Shown here: piece after piece, positions 1-10,947 of the stretch | Numbering within the stretch: position 1 is the first letter of the stretch | Layout of the letters: every line of letters begins with the position of its first letter | DNA from: Blastocystis hominis | Taxonomy: Eukaryota > Sar > Bigyra > Opalinata > Blastocystidae | DNA: 64,000 nt | Assembly: GCF_000151665.1 (NCBI RefSeq) | Contig: NW_013171838.1 | Span: 1,050,107-1,114,106, forward strand | Direction of reading: 5' to 3' | The notes under the pieces: generated by a model | Told to the model about the DNA's origin: nothing | Database searches by the model: none | The model's input: only the letters and a program-made list of their open reading frames with translations | Made by a program: the position numbers and the translations under genes

Positions 1-785
1 TGGTGATGCTGCTGGTCGTGTCTAAAGAGAAGGGAAGAGGCGGAAGCGAGTACTGCCGAGCAGCTCGCGAATGTCGTAGTTGGGCTTTTTCTGAAGAAGA
101 GAGAGAGCTGAAGTGGAGAGCAGCATGACTAGCTGCTGGTAGAGGAGATGGAACTCCTCGTGGATCAGGAGGATCGACGTGCCCTCTTTCGGGGAATAGC
201 AAAAGAAGAGAAGGGGGCCGATCTTCTCAAAAACAAAATAGCCTTTCGTCGTGGTCACAGACCTAAGGTTCGAAGCGAGACTCAATGCTACTTTAGGTCC
301 TCGTTGTTTGCGTGGAAGTTGCCGGAGAGCGCCTGGATCAGCGCCGTTATATCTACATTCAACGGCAAAAACAAGCGTACGAGCTAGATCCGATTCATCT
401 CGACCATAAGCATACACAGGCTTTCCAGCCTCGGTTAAAATGATCAGCTGCTTTTTTTCAATCATGAAATTGCCAGCATTCTCCTCTAGCACCTCTTCCA
501 TGTGACAACCCGTCAAGACGTTCGAAATTACCTCCACGGATAGTCGCTCCGGATCTGCTATCTTCACTATAAACAATCACTCCCCAAACACTCAGAGATA
601 CAGGCACGGCTAGGAGATAATGTAGCTGCATCCTCAAGAGACGCGTGAGGTAAATCTGTAGTTGGATTAGATTCTTCCGCATGTAAATCTGTTGTTTCGG
701 TTTGTTCGACCGATTCTTCTGCGGGATTTTGCGTTGCAGTCTCGGATTGTCCTTCTTCCACAACTTTTTCTTCTTTTGACTCCAT
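1..785 (-). CDS. MON1: MON1-like vacuolar fusion protein (partial, C-terminus off the left edge)
   Basis: Resembles MON1, which with CCZ1 forms the Rab7 exchange factor driving endosome/vacuole fusion. The first ~65 residues are acidic and disordered. Then comes a longin-type domain with the family signatures ILTEAGKPVYAYG (near residue 110), a KIGPLLFFCYS strand, and a closing NYDIRELLG, matching MON1's 'NYDLRRLL'. Two introns are inferred: one near 566-600 joining the acidic exon to KIADPERL, and one near 29-61 (33 nt) after ELLG, so the reading frame continues off the window. The start at 785 (MESKEEK) is chosen; an in-frame ATG at 863 is possible. Divergent from the HTH gene at 1743. Family call is good; only the N-terminal third is visible. 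Confidence 0.7.
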
Positions 786-1742
786 TTTCAATGAGTTTTC
801 AGCACTTGTGATCATTCTCAAAACCGCGGTTCTGATACAAGGTGGGATTACCCGATAATGCATGGATTGAAAGTATAATAAGCATAAAGAATGGAATTCT
901 TATGTGATGGTCAATCGATGGATGTGGTTTAGAGAGAAATGTGAAGAAAACGATTTTGGGAAAATCATTGATTTTTGAAATTTTATGATACTAGGAATGC
1001 TGGTTTTGTGGTATTTGCAGTGATAAATGGAAAAATATTTTCAGCCAAAATGTAATATAGAGAATTGGATGTAAATACTATGGTAGGGGGCAAAGTAAAT
1101 AGGAGAATTGTGCACATAACAGGAACAATCAAAATACACCAACGATCTTTTATAGAAATAGAATATACTTACCAAACAGAATAAAAATGTCAAGGGATTG
1201 CACAGAACATTGAAAGGGCTCGCTTTTTAGCAAGAAAAGAAAAAGACGAAAGAAGCTATCCTTGTATAAACTATTGTGCAGATAGGAATCAATGGGAAAG
1301 ACAAAGGAAAGCATTATTTTGGCTAAATGATAGGAATAGGGTTGTTTTCCATCACGAAAAATAGGCCAAATGGAATTGTGTTTCAGTGGTATTTTCTGGA
1401 TGAATGTAACTCCGTTGTGCGGACTTATCGGTGAAATGGAACAAAGAAGGTCTCTATCGTTGATTCCTTTAGTAGCTAGCTCTTAAACGTCAAAATGAGT
1501 GAAACACTTCATATCATTCCATACCGTTTCTTATGAACTTGATTCTTGTCTATATTCTTATTTTTTCCTATAAAAAGAAAAAAGTACATAAACACCACAT
1601 CATAAGAAGAATAGTTACGAAAAACAGGCGAGTTTTTGGAATTCCGGATTTCGGAAAAGGAAGGAAACATCATATTTTTTTCGAAACGAGTCACCAAGGT
1701 TTGTCATTTGATATTTGCTTTTCGGATCATCCTCTCAATAGG
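786..1742. other. Divergent intergenic region, no gene recognised
   Basis: About 950 nt between the minus-strand MON1 start and the plus-strand HTH gene. No frame with protein-like composition was found, although a short spliced gene could be missed. An 8-bp GGAATTCC palindrome lies at 1638-1645 inside a longer TTTTTGGAATTCCGGATTTC context, like the palindromic introns elsewhere in the window. Confidence 0.5.
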
Positions 1743-2324
1743 ATGGAAGTAACAAGCACCGTGAATACCCCTACTACTGTAAGAAAGAAAAGGACCACTG
1801 TTTCAAACGAAGTGCGTCAGTTGCTAACTCTGTATTTTCAGTCGACGCAAGGGAGACTAAAACCCAGGGAAGCCTGTGAGCTCTTTAACATTGGCTTTGA
1901 GAACAGCAGAAAGCTGTTGCGACAACTTCGAAAGGGAGAATCGATCATGAGAGGAGACTCCAAGAAGGGAAAGCATCGAAAGCTGTTACCTGAGCACGAC
2001 ATGTTAATAGAGCAGATTATTCGTAGGAATCCGACTATCAGTAGTCAGAAGATTGCGAATATCTTACGATCATCGACGGAGCTCCCGGTGAACGTCTCTC
2101 GTTCGACCATTCGTCGTCATCGCTTGGAGCAAAGCAACAGCGATGACAAATCTACTAGTAATTCAGACCCTGATTGCCTTGTGGCGGATCTCCAGGAAGT
2201 CAACCCCTTCAGCTCAATGCCGGATACGACTTTTGAGCCCTTTTGTCCGAATGTTGCTATTGCATTGCCGACGATCCCATTCAGTGATTATCGATCGTGG
2301 GTTCCCACTCCATCGAGTACATAG
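1743..2324 (+). CDS. Orphan helix-turn-helix protein, transposase-like DNA-binding domain
   Basis: A 193-residue uninterrupted frame from ATG 1743 (MEVTSTV) to TAG. A basic N-terminus (VRKKRTT) precedes a first HTH-like segment (LKPREACELFNIGFENSRKLLRQL, residues ~37-60) and a second one (DMLIEQIIRRNPTISSQKIANIL then VSRSTIRRHRLEQ, ~80-125). This bipartite pattern is that of Tc1/mariner transposase N-termini and paired-type domains. No DDE catalytic domain follows, only a Ser/Asp/Pro-rich tail of ~65 residues. It could be a domesticated transposase DNA-binding domain or a transcription regulator. It sits alone, with ~950 nt before it and repeat-rich DNA after it. TGTTTGTT poly(A) motifs start at 2359. 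An in-frame upstream extension to 1533 is not favoured because it lacks protein-like composition. Confidence 0.6.
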   Translation: MEVTSTVNTPTTVRKKRTTVSNEVRQLLTLYFQSTQGRLKPREACELFNIGFENSRKLLRQLRKGESIMRGDSKKGKHRKLLPEHDMLIEQIIRRNPTISSQKIANILRSSTELPVNVSRSTIRRHRLEQSNSDDKSTSNSDPDCLVADLQEVNPFSSMPDTTFEPFCPNVAIALPTIPFSDYRSWVPTPSST

Positions 2325-2358
2325 CATGGAATCGAGTTTTTCTCTTGAGTACTCAACT

Positions 2359-2370
2359 TGTTTGTTTGTT
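2359..2370 (+). terminator. TGTTTGTT poly(A) motif (double) of the HTH gene
   Basis: Two overlapping copies of TGTTTGTT, 35 nt after the encoded stop. Confidence 0.75.
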
Positions 2371-2550
2371 CTGCTTATTGACTGCTCTTTTGGTTCGCTT
2401 GGTCAACTGAACTTTGTAATTGTTCTTCCCGTTTGTTGGATTGTTTGTTCGTACAAGGATTTTGTGTGTGGCTTGACTGGTTGATTTGTATGAATGAAGG
2501 TTTTTGTTGTTGTTGTTGCTGGGTCAATCAGAGTTGACGTGTGCGTAAGA

Positions 2551-2733
2551 ATTGATTCAATCCATTTATCCAATTCAATCCATTTATCCATTCATTCATT
2601 CATTCATCTCAATGATTTAGCATCCCTTCCCTTTCCAACAAACACACAAACAAATACAAAAAATCAACTGCAAACTAACGAAAGAACTAACGAACGAACG
2701 AACTAAATCAACCAACTAAACCAACCAACGCCC
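2551..2733. repeat. Tetranucleotide simple repeats
   Basis: Short runs of ATCC/TTCA units (2556-2611) and AACG/ACCA units (2680-2733) fill the space between the convergent HTH and PA14 genes. The canonical poly(A) motif of the minus-strand gene (2637-2644) lies between them. Confidence 0.8.
2637..2644 (-). terminator. TGTTTGTT poly(A) motif of the PA14 gene
   Basis: AACAAACA on the plus strand, about 107 nt downstream of the encoded minus-strand stop at 2751. Confidence 0.65.
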
Positions 2734-2750
2734 TCTTCCAGGCCCTCACA

Positions 2751-5700
2751 CTACGCCAACAACAACATCCGCTCCTGGATTTCCTGCCTTCTCTTCCTCC
2801 ACAGCACCCACGCCGCGATCACCACCAGCACGCCCGCGACCACCGGCAGCGCGACCATCAGCGCGACCATCAATCTCCGATCCACCACGCACTCCAGATC
2901 CTTCAGCTTCACCACCACCTCGTGGTTCAGCTTCGTCGTGATCTGCGCCACCACCAGTCCCGAATGCTCCGTCAGCTGCCGGAACACGCGGCTTCCCCGC
3001 ATCGCCGGCACCTCCACTCGGATATAGAACTCCTTGTACAGAAACAGCCCGGTCCCATGCCTCGTATACTCGAAGTACACCTCCATCGCGCTCTCGCCCA
3101 CGCCCAGCTCGCTCTCCAGCGCCTCTAGCACCGCCTTCTCCGCGTGCTCCTCGCTCTCCAGATGCAATCCCGACACGCTCACCGTCACCCACACCACTCC
3201 TCGATTCGTCGGCGCGCGCAGCGCTTCGCAGAACCGCTTCGGATCGCCCCACGCCGTTCCGTTCTCGCTCCGAACGCACTCCAGCACCGTCACGCCGTGC
3301 TCTCCGGACCCGCAGCCCACGCGCAGCGCGTCTCCCACCTCGATCTCCGCGCCCTCCCAGCGGCAATGCAGCTCCGACCGCGTCTGAAACCGCACGCCGG
3401 ACACGTGCACGCACCCCGAGCTCGACGCGCCGTTCTCGAACCGCAGCGCATAACCGCGGAAGCTCGCGTACTGCCCGGAGAGCGGGAACCACACCGAGCG
3501 GTCACGTGGCCACGCGCCAATCCGCTGCGAGCTCAGCAGAATCGACTTCGTCTCGCGCTGCCCGCCGAGTTCCACGTCTTCCAGCAGCCCCCAGATCGAA
3601 ACGCCCGTCGGGATGCAGTTCTCCCCGCGGGAAATGAGCACGCTGTTGGCGTAGTCGAGCGCTCCGAAGGGATGGAAGTAGAACAAATAGTCCCCGTTGC
3701 GAGAACTCCAGAAATTCCCCAGATTATCCGCGTTGTTCACGATCAGCGCCGCGTTGTGCATCTACCGTTCATTCCCGCGGGGATCCGAACGTCCGACGAG
3801 GCGCGCACCGTGGGGAACTGTCGGATCTGGCGCTTGGTTTCGGTGGCGACGAGGACGGTGGAAACGGAGAACTCGGCGAAGGAGTCGGAGAAGGCGTGCG
3901 GATGGACCTCGACGGCGATGAGATTGGTTCCCTTGTGCAGATGCGAGGACGAAACCTCCACGGTGAGGAGGCGTGCCGCGGGGAAGAGGTGCGAGGCGGC
4001 GTCCCAGTCGCGGGAATTGTACCCCATATTGAAGCGCGCGACTTCGACGCCGTTGAGGTAGAGAATGGCGCCCTCGCGAAGAAGGAGCGCGATGTGGAGG
4101 TACAGCGCCGCGTCCAGCGCGCTCAGCTACGGGACAGGCCTCCCGCGGGGATACCTCGAAGGCGTGGCGCAGGAAGAGCACGGTGGAGGGCGCGAGGGCG
4201 AAGGGGCTGCGCTTCAGACTCCAGGCGGCGTCGTCGAAGTCGAGCTCCTTCCACTCGGTCGGTACGAGCCAGTTCCCCGCGGTATACCGCCAGAAGACGC
4301 TGCGGTCGACGAGCTGCCGCGCGGCGAAGGCGTGCGTCTCGCAGCCCTCGAAGACGGGCGCGCTCTGCGAGAAGACCAGCACGGAGGTCTCGAGGAACAC
4401 GAACACGTCGAACGGACGCAGCGTCACGCCTTCGTGCCTACTCTCCAGCCATCCCCGCGGGAATACCGGTTGCAGATGGTCACGTGGAAGGGCGCCGACA
4501 GCACGTCGCTCACCATGATTCGGTTCTGCGCCGCGCCGAACGCTTCACGCCGGAATATCACGTCGTTCCCGCGGGTAATCGTGATGTTCGGCGGGGGATA
4601 CGAGCGGAGGTTCGACGTTTCCACGATCAGCAGCTGGCTCTGCAGCGACGGCATCGCTAGCCGTCAGAGAAACGCCCGGGCGTTACGCAGGACGTTCACG
4701 CGGAGCCGGTTGGTGTCGGTCCCGCGGGAATTGCGCGCGGAGAGGACGAACTCGAAGGTGCCGGGCCCGGTTCCCTCCCAAATCCCCGCGATCCAGTACC
4801 CGCTTTTGCCGTCGTTTCGTGGAAACAGGGAAACGGAGGAGGGGAAGGGACAGGAGAGAGAAATGGGGAAATGCGGCTGCGCGACGAAGACGTCGATGAG
4901 CGGGAAGGAAACGCCCTCGAAGACGGTGAGGTTGGCGACTGGGAGGGAAATCACCGGCCGCGAAAACGCCACTACGATGAGTATGAAAATAGCCCCGATT
5001 TTGGTACTTTCGTTGACGGTGAAGCGGAGAGAGGAACCGTCCGACGAACGGGAATAGTATTTCGAGGGGAGGAAGAGAGTGCCGTTGACCGCGATTTGTG
5101 TTCCGTCCTGCAGGAACCAATCAAATGTGCTATCGAATTAGCCCCGATTTTTGGAGTTCCAAAAACCTACTCGATATTCTGTAGTGTGACAGAATAAGTC
5201 CCGTTTTCTGCAATTCCATAAATCAGCTCTCCCGCCACTTCCTTCTTCACCGCGGTTTTATTCGCCCTCGCGATCTCCACCTGCCCATTCATCGAAACGA
5301 AACGCCCGCCCGTCATGGGCGTTTCGCTGAGCGCCGTGAATTCCAACGTGATGACGCACGTGACCACGGAAACGGTCGAATGGCCGTGGATCGTGAAGGA
5401 CGTGTTTGTCATGGGGAAAACTGGAATTCCAGAAATCTCCCCGGTTTCTGCGTCGAAGGTCAAATACCGCGGGAGAGCGGGGGAAACGTCGAAAAAGTGG
5501 TAATCGGCGTCGGTGCGCGGCACCAGGCGGACTTCCTGCAGGACGGGGAGTTTCAAGTCCTGGACGAGCGTTTCATTCCAGAAGTACTGGATGACACGTG
5601 GACTGGGCATCACTGCACGTGACCGCATCCCTCAAACGAAACTCCCGATGATGGAGATGGCGACGAGCGTCTGGAACTCCTCGCTGCGGTTCTCGTACTG

Positions 5701-7356
5701 GATGGAGAGGCGGACGCGGATGGGCTGTGCGCTCTGCTCCAAGGTGGGGTACCCCGACAGCGTGCCCTCGTAGGGGTCCAGCGAAACGCCCTGGGGAAGC
5801 GGGTCGGCGGTGGAAAAGAGGAGAAGCGGAGAGTGGTGAGCGGAGGAGGACGGGGACGGGGAAAACGGAGAAGCGTCCGAGCGAGAGAGGGTGGAATTAT
5901 AGCAAGATTCGGTGGAGTTATAACAAGATTCAGTGGAGTTATAACAAGATTCAGTGGAGTTATAACAAGATTCGGTAGAGTTATAACAAGATTTCTTAGA
6001 ATTCGATGAAGAATCATAACGAGAATCATAACGAGACACGGGGTCGAGTCGATTGAAGACGGAATCGACGAAGACGGTATCGAGCAGCACGCGATTGGAG
6101 AGATAGCGATTGATCCGGAAGGTCAGGATCGGTTCCTCGTATTCAAACACGTTATAAATCGCGTCAAAAAGCGACGACGCAGGAATGGGCGCGAACGCCA
6201 GCTCGTCTTCCCGCCTCCACTCCAAATGAATCGCGCGGGACTTCGCGCAGAACGACAGCCACTCGATCCGAACGCGCACGAACTCCGCGCGATTCACAAA
6301 AAACCGCTGCGTGTGCTCGAACAAGTTCTTCGTCGCCGTCGGAGACACGATCCACGTGTCCACGATGCGCTCGTCGTCCAACGACACACGCACACGGTCG
6401 CATTTCTACCCTTCAGACGGAGAAACCGGGGAAACTTTGTGGGACTCGGAGTCGTAGAGGACGCGGAAGAAATACTGCGAGGAAACGGGGAAATAGAGGT
6501 ACCCCGTCAGCACGGTGTACATGGTGCGGATCTCCGAAACGCCGTAGGAATAAAAAGGAGCCGAGAGGTCGGTTCTCGATACATTGAAGTCCAGAAATCG
6601 GCTCGATTTTTTGATTGTGAGGAAATCGAAGTTTACAGGGTCGTCGAACTCGATCGTGTCTTCGTAGTCACGATCCACTTCGTAGTATTCCGCGTGGAGA
6701 CCTTGCGGAAGCGTGGCTGCGTTTGATTGGATGCACGAATTCGTACGGGTGAAGTGAAGAGTGATGCTGCTTTGCGTCAAACCTTCGCTGTTTGATCCCT
6801 CAATGCGGTAGCGCTGAAGGCCATAGAAGGAACCCGTGTATGTTCCGCCAATACAATTACGTGTGGTGTCGATGGAAAGACCTTGAGGCAATTCCGGCAT
6901 TATTGAATATTCCGTAAGAATCGTATCACTGTGGATAGGAATACAGTCATAAAACAAATTCTTCACAACGAAACTGTTCTCATCGTCAATCCAAATCATA
7001 GAAGGGGAGGCATAAACTATACATTATAATTCGACCTTCATTCACACCTCCAATATAAAGAATAAAGGGACTTTCGACATCACGTGAGGAAACTATTTTG
7101 TAAGGCTTCAGCTCCTGACTGTAGTTCATCTCACCATATAGGGTATTGTTTACGAAGTACAATCCAGAAGGAAGTGCAGAAGTGTTTAGTTGAGATCCAA
7201 AAGTATCCCAACAATGCACAGGCATAATTTCAGAGTACAAATACGATTCTACACGTCTTGTGTCACATTCAACACAAAGAACAAAAGCAAATTCTAGGAT
7301 ATTAAGTATGTGTACAAAATCCAACCTAAAAGCACAATGAATACAAACTTCAACAT
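2751..7356 (-). CDS. Large secreted/surface protein with Ig-like (He_PIG), PA14 and galactose-binding-like domains and a C-terminal TM
   Basis: A predicted type I membrane protein of roughly 1,400 residues in many exons. N-terminal signal MLKFVFIVLL is interrupted after 31 nt by a 32-nt intron. Then, in order: a He_PIG Ig-like module (LPQGLSIDTT, ~6900); a PA14 domain (GLHAEYYEVDRDY ... ATKNLF, ~6700-6200); a CYNSTES repeat; two more He_PIG modules (LPQGVSLDPYEGTLSGYPT, then FDAETGEISGIPVF near 5430); a galactose-binding-like fold (EGAILYLNGVEVARFNM, ~4050); and a C-terminal helix near 2860 (LMVALMVALPVVAGVLVVIA) with a short basic tail. PA14 and He_PIG are adhesion or glycan-binding folds, so host or bacterial surface binding is inferred. 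Five of its introns belong to the palindromic families. The start at 7356 is the only one giving a signal peptide. Confidence 0.75.
3762..3790 (-). repeat. Palindromic intron, CCCGCGGG family
   Basis: A 29-nt GT..AG intron containing ATCCCCGCGGGAA. Its removal joins RASSD to MHNAALIVNN in frame. Confidence 0.7.
4127..4154 (-). repeat. Palindromic intron, CCCGCGGG family
   Basis: A 28-nt GT..AG intron with TCCCCGCGGGA. Removal joins FLRHAFE to LSALDAALYLH, completing a recognisable galactose-binding-like fold. Confidence 0.75.
4438..4466 (-). repeat. Palindromic intron, CCCGCGGG family
   Basis: A 29-nt GT..AG intron with TTCCCGCGGGGA. Removal joins ICNR to HEGVTLRPFDVFVF. Confidence 0.75.
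4972..5007 (-). repeat. Half-palindromic intron, GGAATTCC family
   Basis: A 36-nt GT..AG intron carrying the arm CCAAAATCGGGGCTATTTT, which is shared with the introns at 5130 and 20980. Confidence 0.65.
5130..5170 (-). repeat. Palindromic intron, GGAATTCC family
   Basis: A 41-nt GT..AG intron with TTTTTGGAACTCCAAAAA followed by TCGGGGCTAATT. One mismatch interrupts the GGAATTCC core. Confidence 0.7.
5891..5994 (-). repeat. 21-bp tandem repeat encoding CYNSTES
   Basis: Five near-identical 21-bp units inside the PA14-protein gene, between PA14 and the second He_PIG module. Each unit gives one Cys and one N-glycosylation sequon (N-S-T). Confidence 0.9.
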
Positions 7357-7444
7357 CGTTAGAGTGAATGCTTTAGAGACAAAAAATAGCCCTGATTTTT
7401 GGAAAAGGAGAGAACAAAATCGAAACACAATTACGAAGTTTTCC

Positions 7445-7452
7445 AACAAACA
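7445..7452 (-). terminator. TGTTTGTT poly(A) motif of the SAP-domain gene
   Basis: Canonical motif ~53 nt after the inferred stop at 7505 and ~90 nt before the PA14-protein start codon (7356). Confidence 0.75.
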
Positions 7453-7504
7453 AGCAAAAAAGTCAACAATCATTTTGCATTTTATCAAGTGTACAACTAC
7501 TAAT

Positions 7505-10500
7505 TTAACACAATATTCTAAGGACAAGTCCAATCCCCAGAAGATCCTCTTTTGTTTTTCGACTCATTAATCCGAGGAAATATCGCTACACTTAATTACT
7601 CTCCCCTTTCTTACTCGACAAAACCATCGTGTCCGGCATCGAGAAAATCATGTCTGGAGACAGTGCCTACGCCTCAGTTTCCACTTTTCTTACCTACATC
7701 AATGCTCATCATTTGAAACTGCTCTTCGAGAAGCTGATCCAGCCTCGGACTCACATACCACATTTCGCCTGACGGCTTCGTCTGCTCCGTTTTGGCGGGT
7801 CGATTCGACGGGAGTTTCGCTTCTGGGTTGGCAGAAGTTTGCACTTTTTTGGATCCCGTTTCCACGGTTTCCCCTTCTCGCTTGCTGGGCTGCACGGGAA
7901 CTCTCCGAGGACCCTGCAGCGCGCGCGGCTGCGATTTGGAGGGAAGCTCGGGGGGAGTTTCCTTGGGAGTTTCCTTGTTGGTCGCTTTGGGAGTTTCAAA
8001 AGGAGTTTTGTTTGGAATTTTGCTGAGGGTTTCCTTGGGAGTTTCCTTGGGAGTTTCCTTGGGTGATTCCCTTGAAACCTCCTTCGCCGTTTCCTTTCGA
8101 ACTTCTTTTCGAATTTCTTTTCGAACTTCTTTTCGAACTTCTTTTCGAACTTCCTTCGGCTGGGTTCGCGCGGGTTCCTTCGTCTTTTTCTCGGGCGTTT
8201 CGTTGTCCTCTGTTTTCCCGTGTTCCCCGCGGTGAGCCGAGGCCTTGACGGCGCTCTGCGAGGACACGAACGAGATGAAGGAGCGCTCCGCGGGATTGTC
8301 CTGCGGCTTGACGAAGTCGGGGAGCGTGATGTCCTCCGCCAGCTGCGAGAGATTGGAGAGGTCCTTCGCCGCCGCCAACACGCGGGACTCGAGGCCCAGC
8401 GGGTGGCGCGAGGCGGGGGAGAGGATTCGCCCCGCGGGAGTGATGGGTTTGGAGGGGGTGGAGAAGAGGAAAGAGCGGGAAAGCTGGTTGCGCTCCTCCT
8501 GGCGGCGCTTGGAAGCCTCGGTGCGCTTTTTGAGGTCTTCGACGCGCTGGAGAAGCGCTTGGGCCATGGAGGGAAGGGATTGGGGGGGCGTGTGGGAAGG
8601 AGAATCGGTGGAAGGATGGAGGGGGTTGGAGGGAGATGAGTGGTGGGTGAAAGTGAAGGAATGAGATAAAGGCTCAACGTGTTCATTGGGTTCAATGGAT
8701 TTCGATTCGATGGATTTCTTGGAGTGAAGGGGCTCGAGGAAATGGAGGGAGTGAGAAGAGTGGCTCGCTGAGTGGATCTTTGAATGGCTCGCTGAGTGGA
8801 TTCTTTCAGGCTCATGCTTGTCCAATGGAGTGGGCTCAGTGGGCTCAATGGATTTTGATTCAGTGGGCTCAATGGGTTTTGATTCAGTGGGCTCAATGGA
8901 TTCAATGGGTTTTGATTCAATGAGCTTATTGGATTCAATGGGTTTATTGGATTCATTGAGATGAATAGGCTTATTGGATTCATTGAGTTTCGACTCATTG
9001 GGTTCATTGGGTTCATTGGGCTCAATAGGTTCAATGGGTTTTGCTTCATTGGATTTTGCTTCAATGGGCTTATTGGGTTCATTGGGTTCATTGGGTTCAT
9101 TGGGTTCATTGGGTTCAATGGGTTTTTGTTGGACGTTTTCATTTCCTTTGATTTCCTTTATTTCCTTTATCTCCGTTTTCTCCGTTTTCTCCTCTTTTTC
9201 TGGCTCCTTCTCCGTTTCCACTTTGGAGAATTCGATTTCTTCCACCGTTCGCTCTTCTTCTTCTTTTTGCTTTTCCTCTTTCGAATCGAATTCAATTCCC
9301 TGATTCGGTTTTTCATCCACCCGCGGGGATTTTGGTTCCCCATTTCCCGGATTTCCATCCAATGAAACGCCCAGTTGACCTATGGGATCTCCGCTTGTGG
9401 CCTCTAACATAGAATTAACAGGCTCCACAGAGATCGCAAGGGGCTCTTTGTGTTCCAAGTGTTCCAAGTGTTCCAAGTGTGTTGTTTGTTCGATCGATTC
9501 GGTTTTTATGTTTTGCTCGTTGATGTCAATTTTGTGTTCTTTGTGTTCTTTGTGTTCCATTTGAATAGTTTTTATCAATTCTTTTCTCGGCGGCGTCGTT
9601 CCCAATTCCATTTTCAATTCCTTCGGTTTTTCCTTTTGATCCACGCAGCCAACATTCCATTCCGCCGGTTTCCCCATTGGTTTCTCCAATGGTTTCTCCA
9701 TTGGTTTCTCCAATGGTTTCTCCAATGGTTTCTCCATTGGTTTCTCCAATGGTTTCTCCATTGGTTTCACCATTGGTTTCTCCAATGGTTTCTCCATTGG
9801 TTTCTCCAATGGTTTCTCCATTGGTTTCTCCAATGGTTTCTCCATTGGTTTCCCCATTGGTTTCTCCAATGGTTTCTCCATTGGTTTCTCCAATGGTTTC
9901 TCCATTCTCACATTCTCCTTTATTTCCACGTTTCCACCTTCTTTTCGCATCCCGGGAGTTTCTTTCTTCCCCGTTTCACTCGATGAAACTCCCTTCAATT
10001 TGTCATCCCATTGGACGGTTATTTCCCTCCTTTGAATCGACGCATTCCCCGCGGTTTTCTTCGACTCCGGTTTTTCCTCCCCATTTCCCGCCATTTTTTG
10101 CTTCGCCACTTTGCGAAGCGAATTCGACGGCCTTCCTCGCAGCGAAACTCCCGCACCTTTTGCTTTGATTTCCGCGGTTTTTCCCTCACTCACTGCAGGA
10201 ACCACAGGAACCGCGGTTATTTTATTGGTTGAAGACAGCGAAATGGGCGGCTTCTTCTCCGTTTTCTCCTTCTTTTCGCGCGTTTTCTTCCATTCATTGT
10301 ACTGCGCGTCAAGGGTCGAATCTGATTGGCTACCTGCGATTGATATTCGATCTCGATCAACTGATTGCGAAGCTCGTACTTGCGACCCTTCGGCTTCACG
10401 CCGAATTTGCGCAGCTCTTTCTTTAAGTCCTGGACGTTGAGACTCTCGATTCGCTTCCGGATTTCTTCAGTACTTCTAGAGATTAAAACGATTTCTTGTT

Positions 10501-10615
10501 GAACGGACTCGCCCGGGTATTCAGAATCATCTGCTGGTTCTTCGACTTTGGGAGCTTCCGAAGCATTGAATAGATCTGCAGTCTGGGGTGATCGCTTTAC
10601 ATTCTACACAGTCAT
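7505..10615 (-). CDS. SAP-domain protein with long low-complexity repeats
   Basis: Roughly 990 residues. The start at 10615 has a 6-nt first exon (ATG ACT), then a 27-nt intron. A SAP motif ([15 protein letters not shown] then [12 protein letters not shown], residues ~45-75) suggests binding to DNA or chromatin. A 31-nt intron then leads into a huge exon, 10205-7691. This holds a Lys-Pro array (EKPLEKPM repeated), NEPNEP and KPIEP tracts, a coiled-coil stretch ([21 protein letters not shown]), and a [18 protein letters not shown] tract. The last exons are inferred from frame: MMSIDV, then 27- and 34-nt introns, ending in [11 protein letters not shown] and TAA at 7505. The composition is intrinsically disordered. 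A nuclear scaffold or repair role (for example SLX4-like) is possible, but nothing in the sequence fixes it. Confidence 0.6.
8995..9125 (-). repeat. 9-bp tandem repeat encoding NEP/IEP tripeptides
   Basis: Repeated TTCATTGGG-type units (plus strand) inside the SAP-domain gene. Confidence 0.85.
9670..9905 (-). repeat. 12/24-bp minisatellite encoding EKPLEKPM
   Basis: About 19 units of GGTTTCTCCAAT or GGTTTCTCCATT alternate with occasional CCCATT/ACCATT variants, giving a higher-order 24-bp period. It stays in frame within the SAP-domain gene. Confidence 0.95.
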
Positions 10616-10908
10616 GCTTTTCAATGCACGCACTTACTTCCACTTGGACTTCGAAAAAGTTTATTACAGGAGACTCTCGTACCTCGTGGTCTTTCACCTA
10701 AATCATCAAAACAGATCGTTCGCACAATACACAATCGACAAGCCATCGCTCGATCGCAGAGTAGCGCATATCAATATTGATATTCACCTGGCACACCGCA
10801 GTCTTCAATTGAGAACACCAATCCATCATATACACTATACAAACCATCCATAACAACGACATTTGTTCGAATCTCGTTGTTCATCACTTTGTCTTACAAA
10901 GTAATTCA
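10616..10908. other. Intergenic region between RPS7 3' end and SAP-gene start
   Basis: About 290 nt upstream of the SAP-domain gene. A plus-strand frame crosses it, but its composition is not protein-like. It probably holds the promoter. Confidence 0.5.
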
Positions 10909-10916
10909 AACAAACA
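10909..10916 (-). terminator. TGTTTGTT poly(A) motif of RPS7
   Basis: Canonical motif 31 nt after the RPS7 stop codon. Confidence 0.85.
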
Positions 10917-10947
10917 TTTATTATGATACACGATTTTAACCCAAAAA

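Noticed and set aside
5423..5430. GGAATTCC inside the PA14 gene as another palindromic intron
   Set aside because: It lies in coding sequence for the Ig-like motif GEISGIPVF, so codon choice explains it. The same holds for 15934-15941 and 25360-25367.
9670..9905. CRISPR-like array
   Set aside because: The units are contiguous, without spacers, and translate in frame as EKPLEKPM inside a eukaryotic gene.
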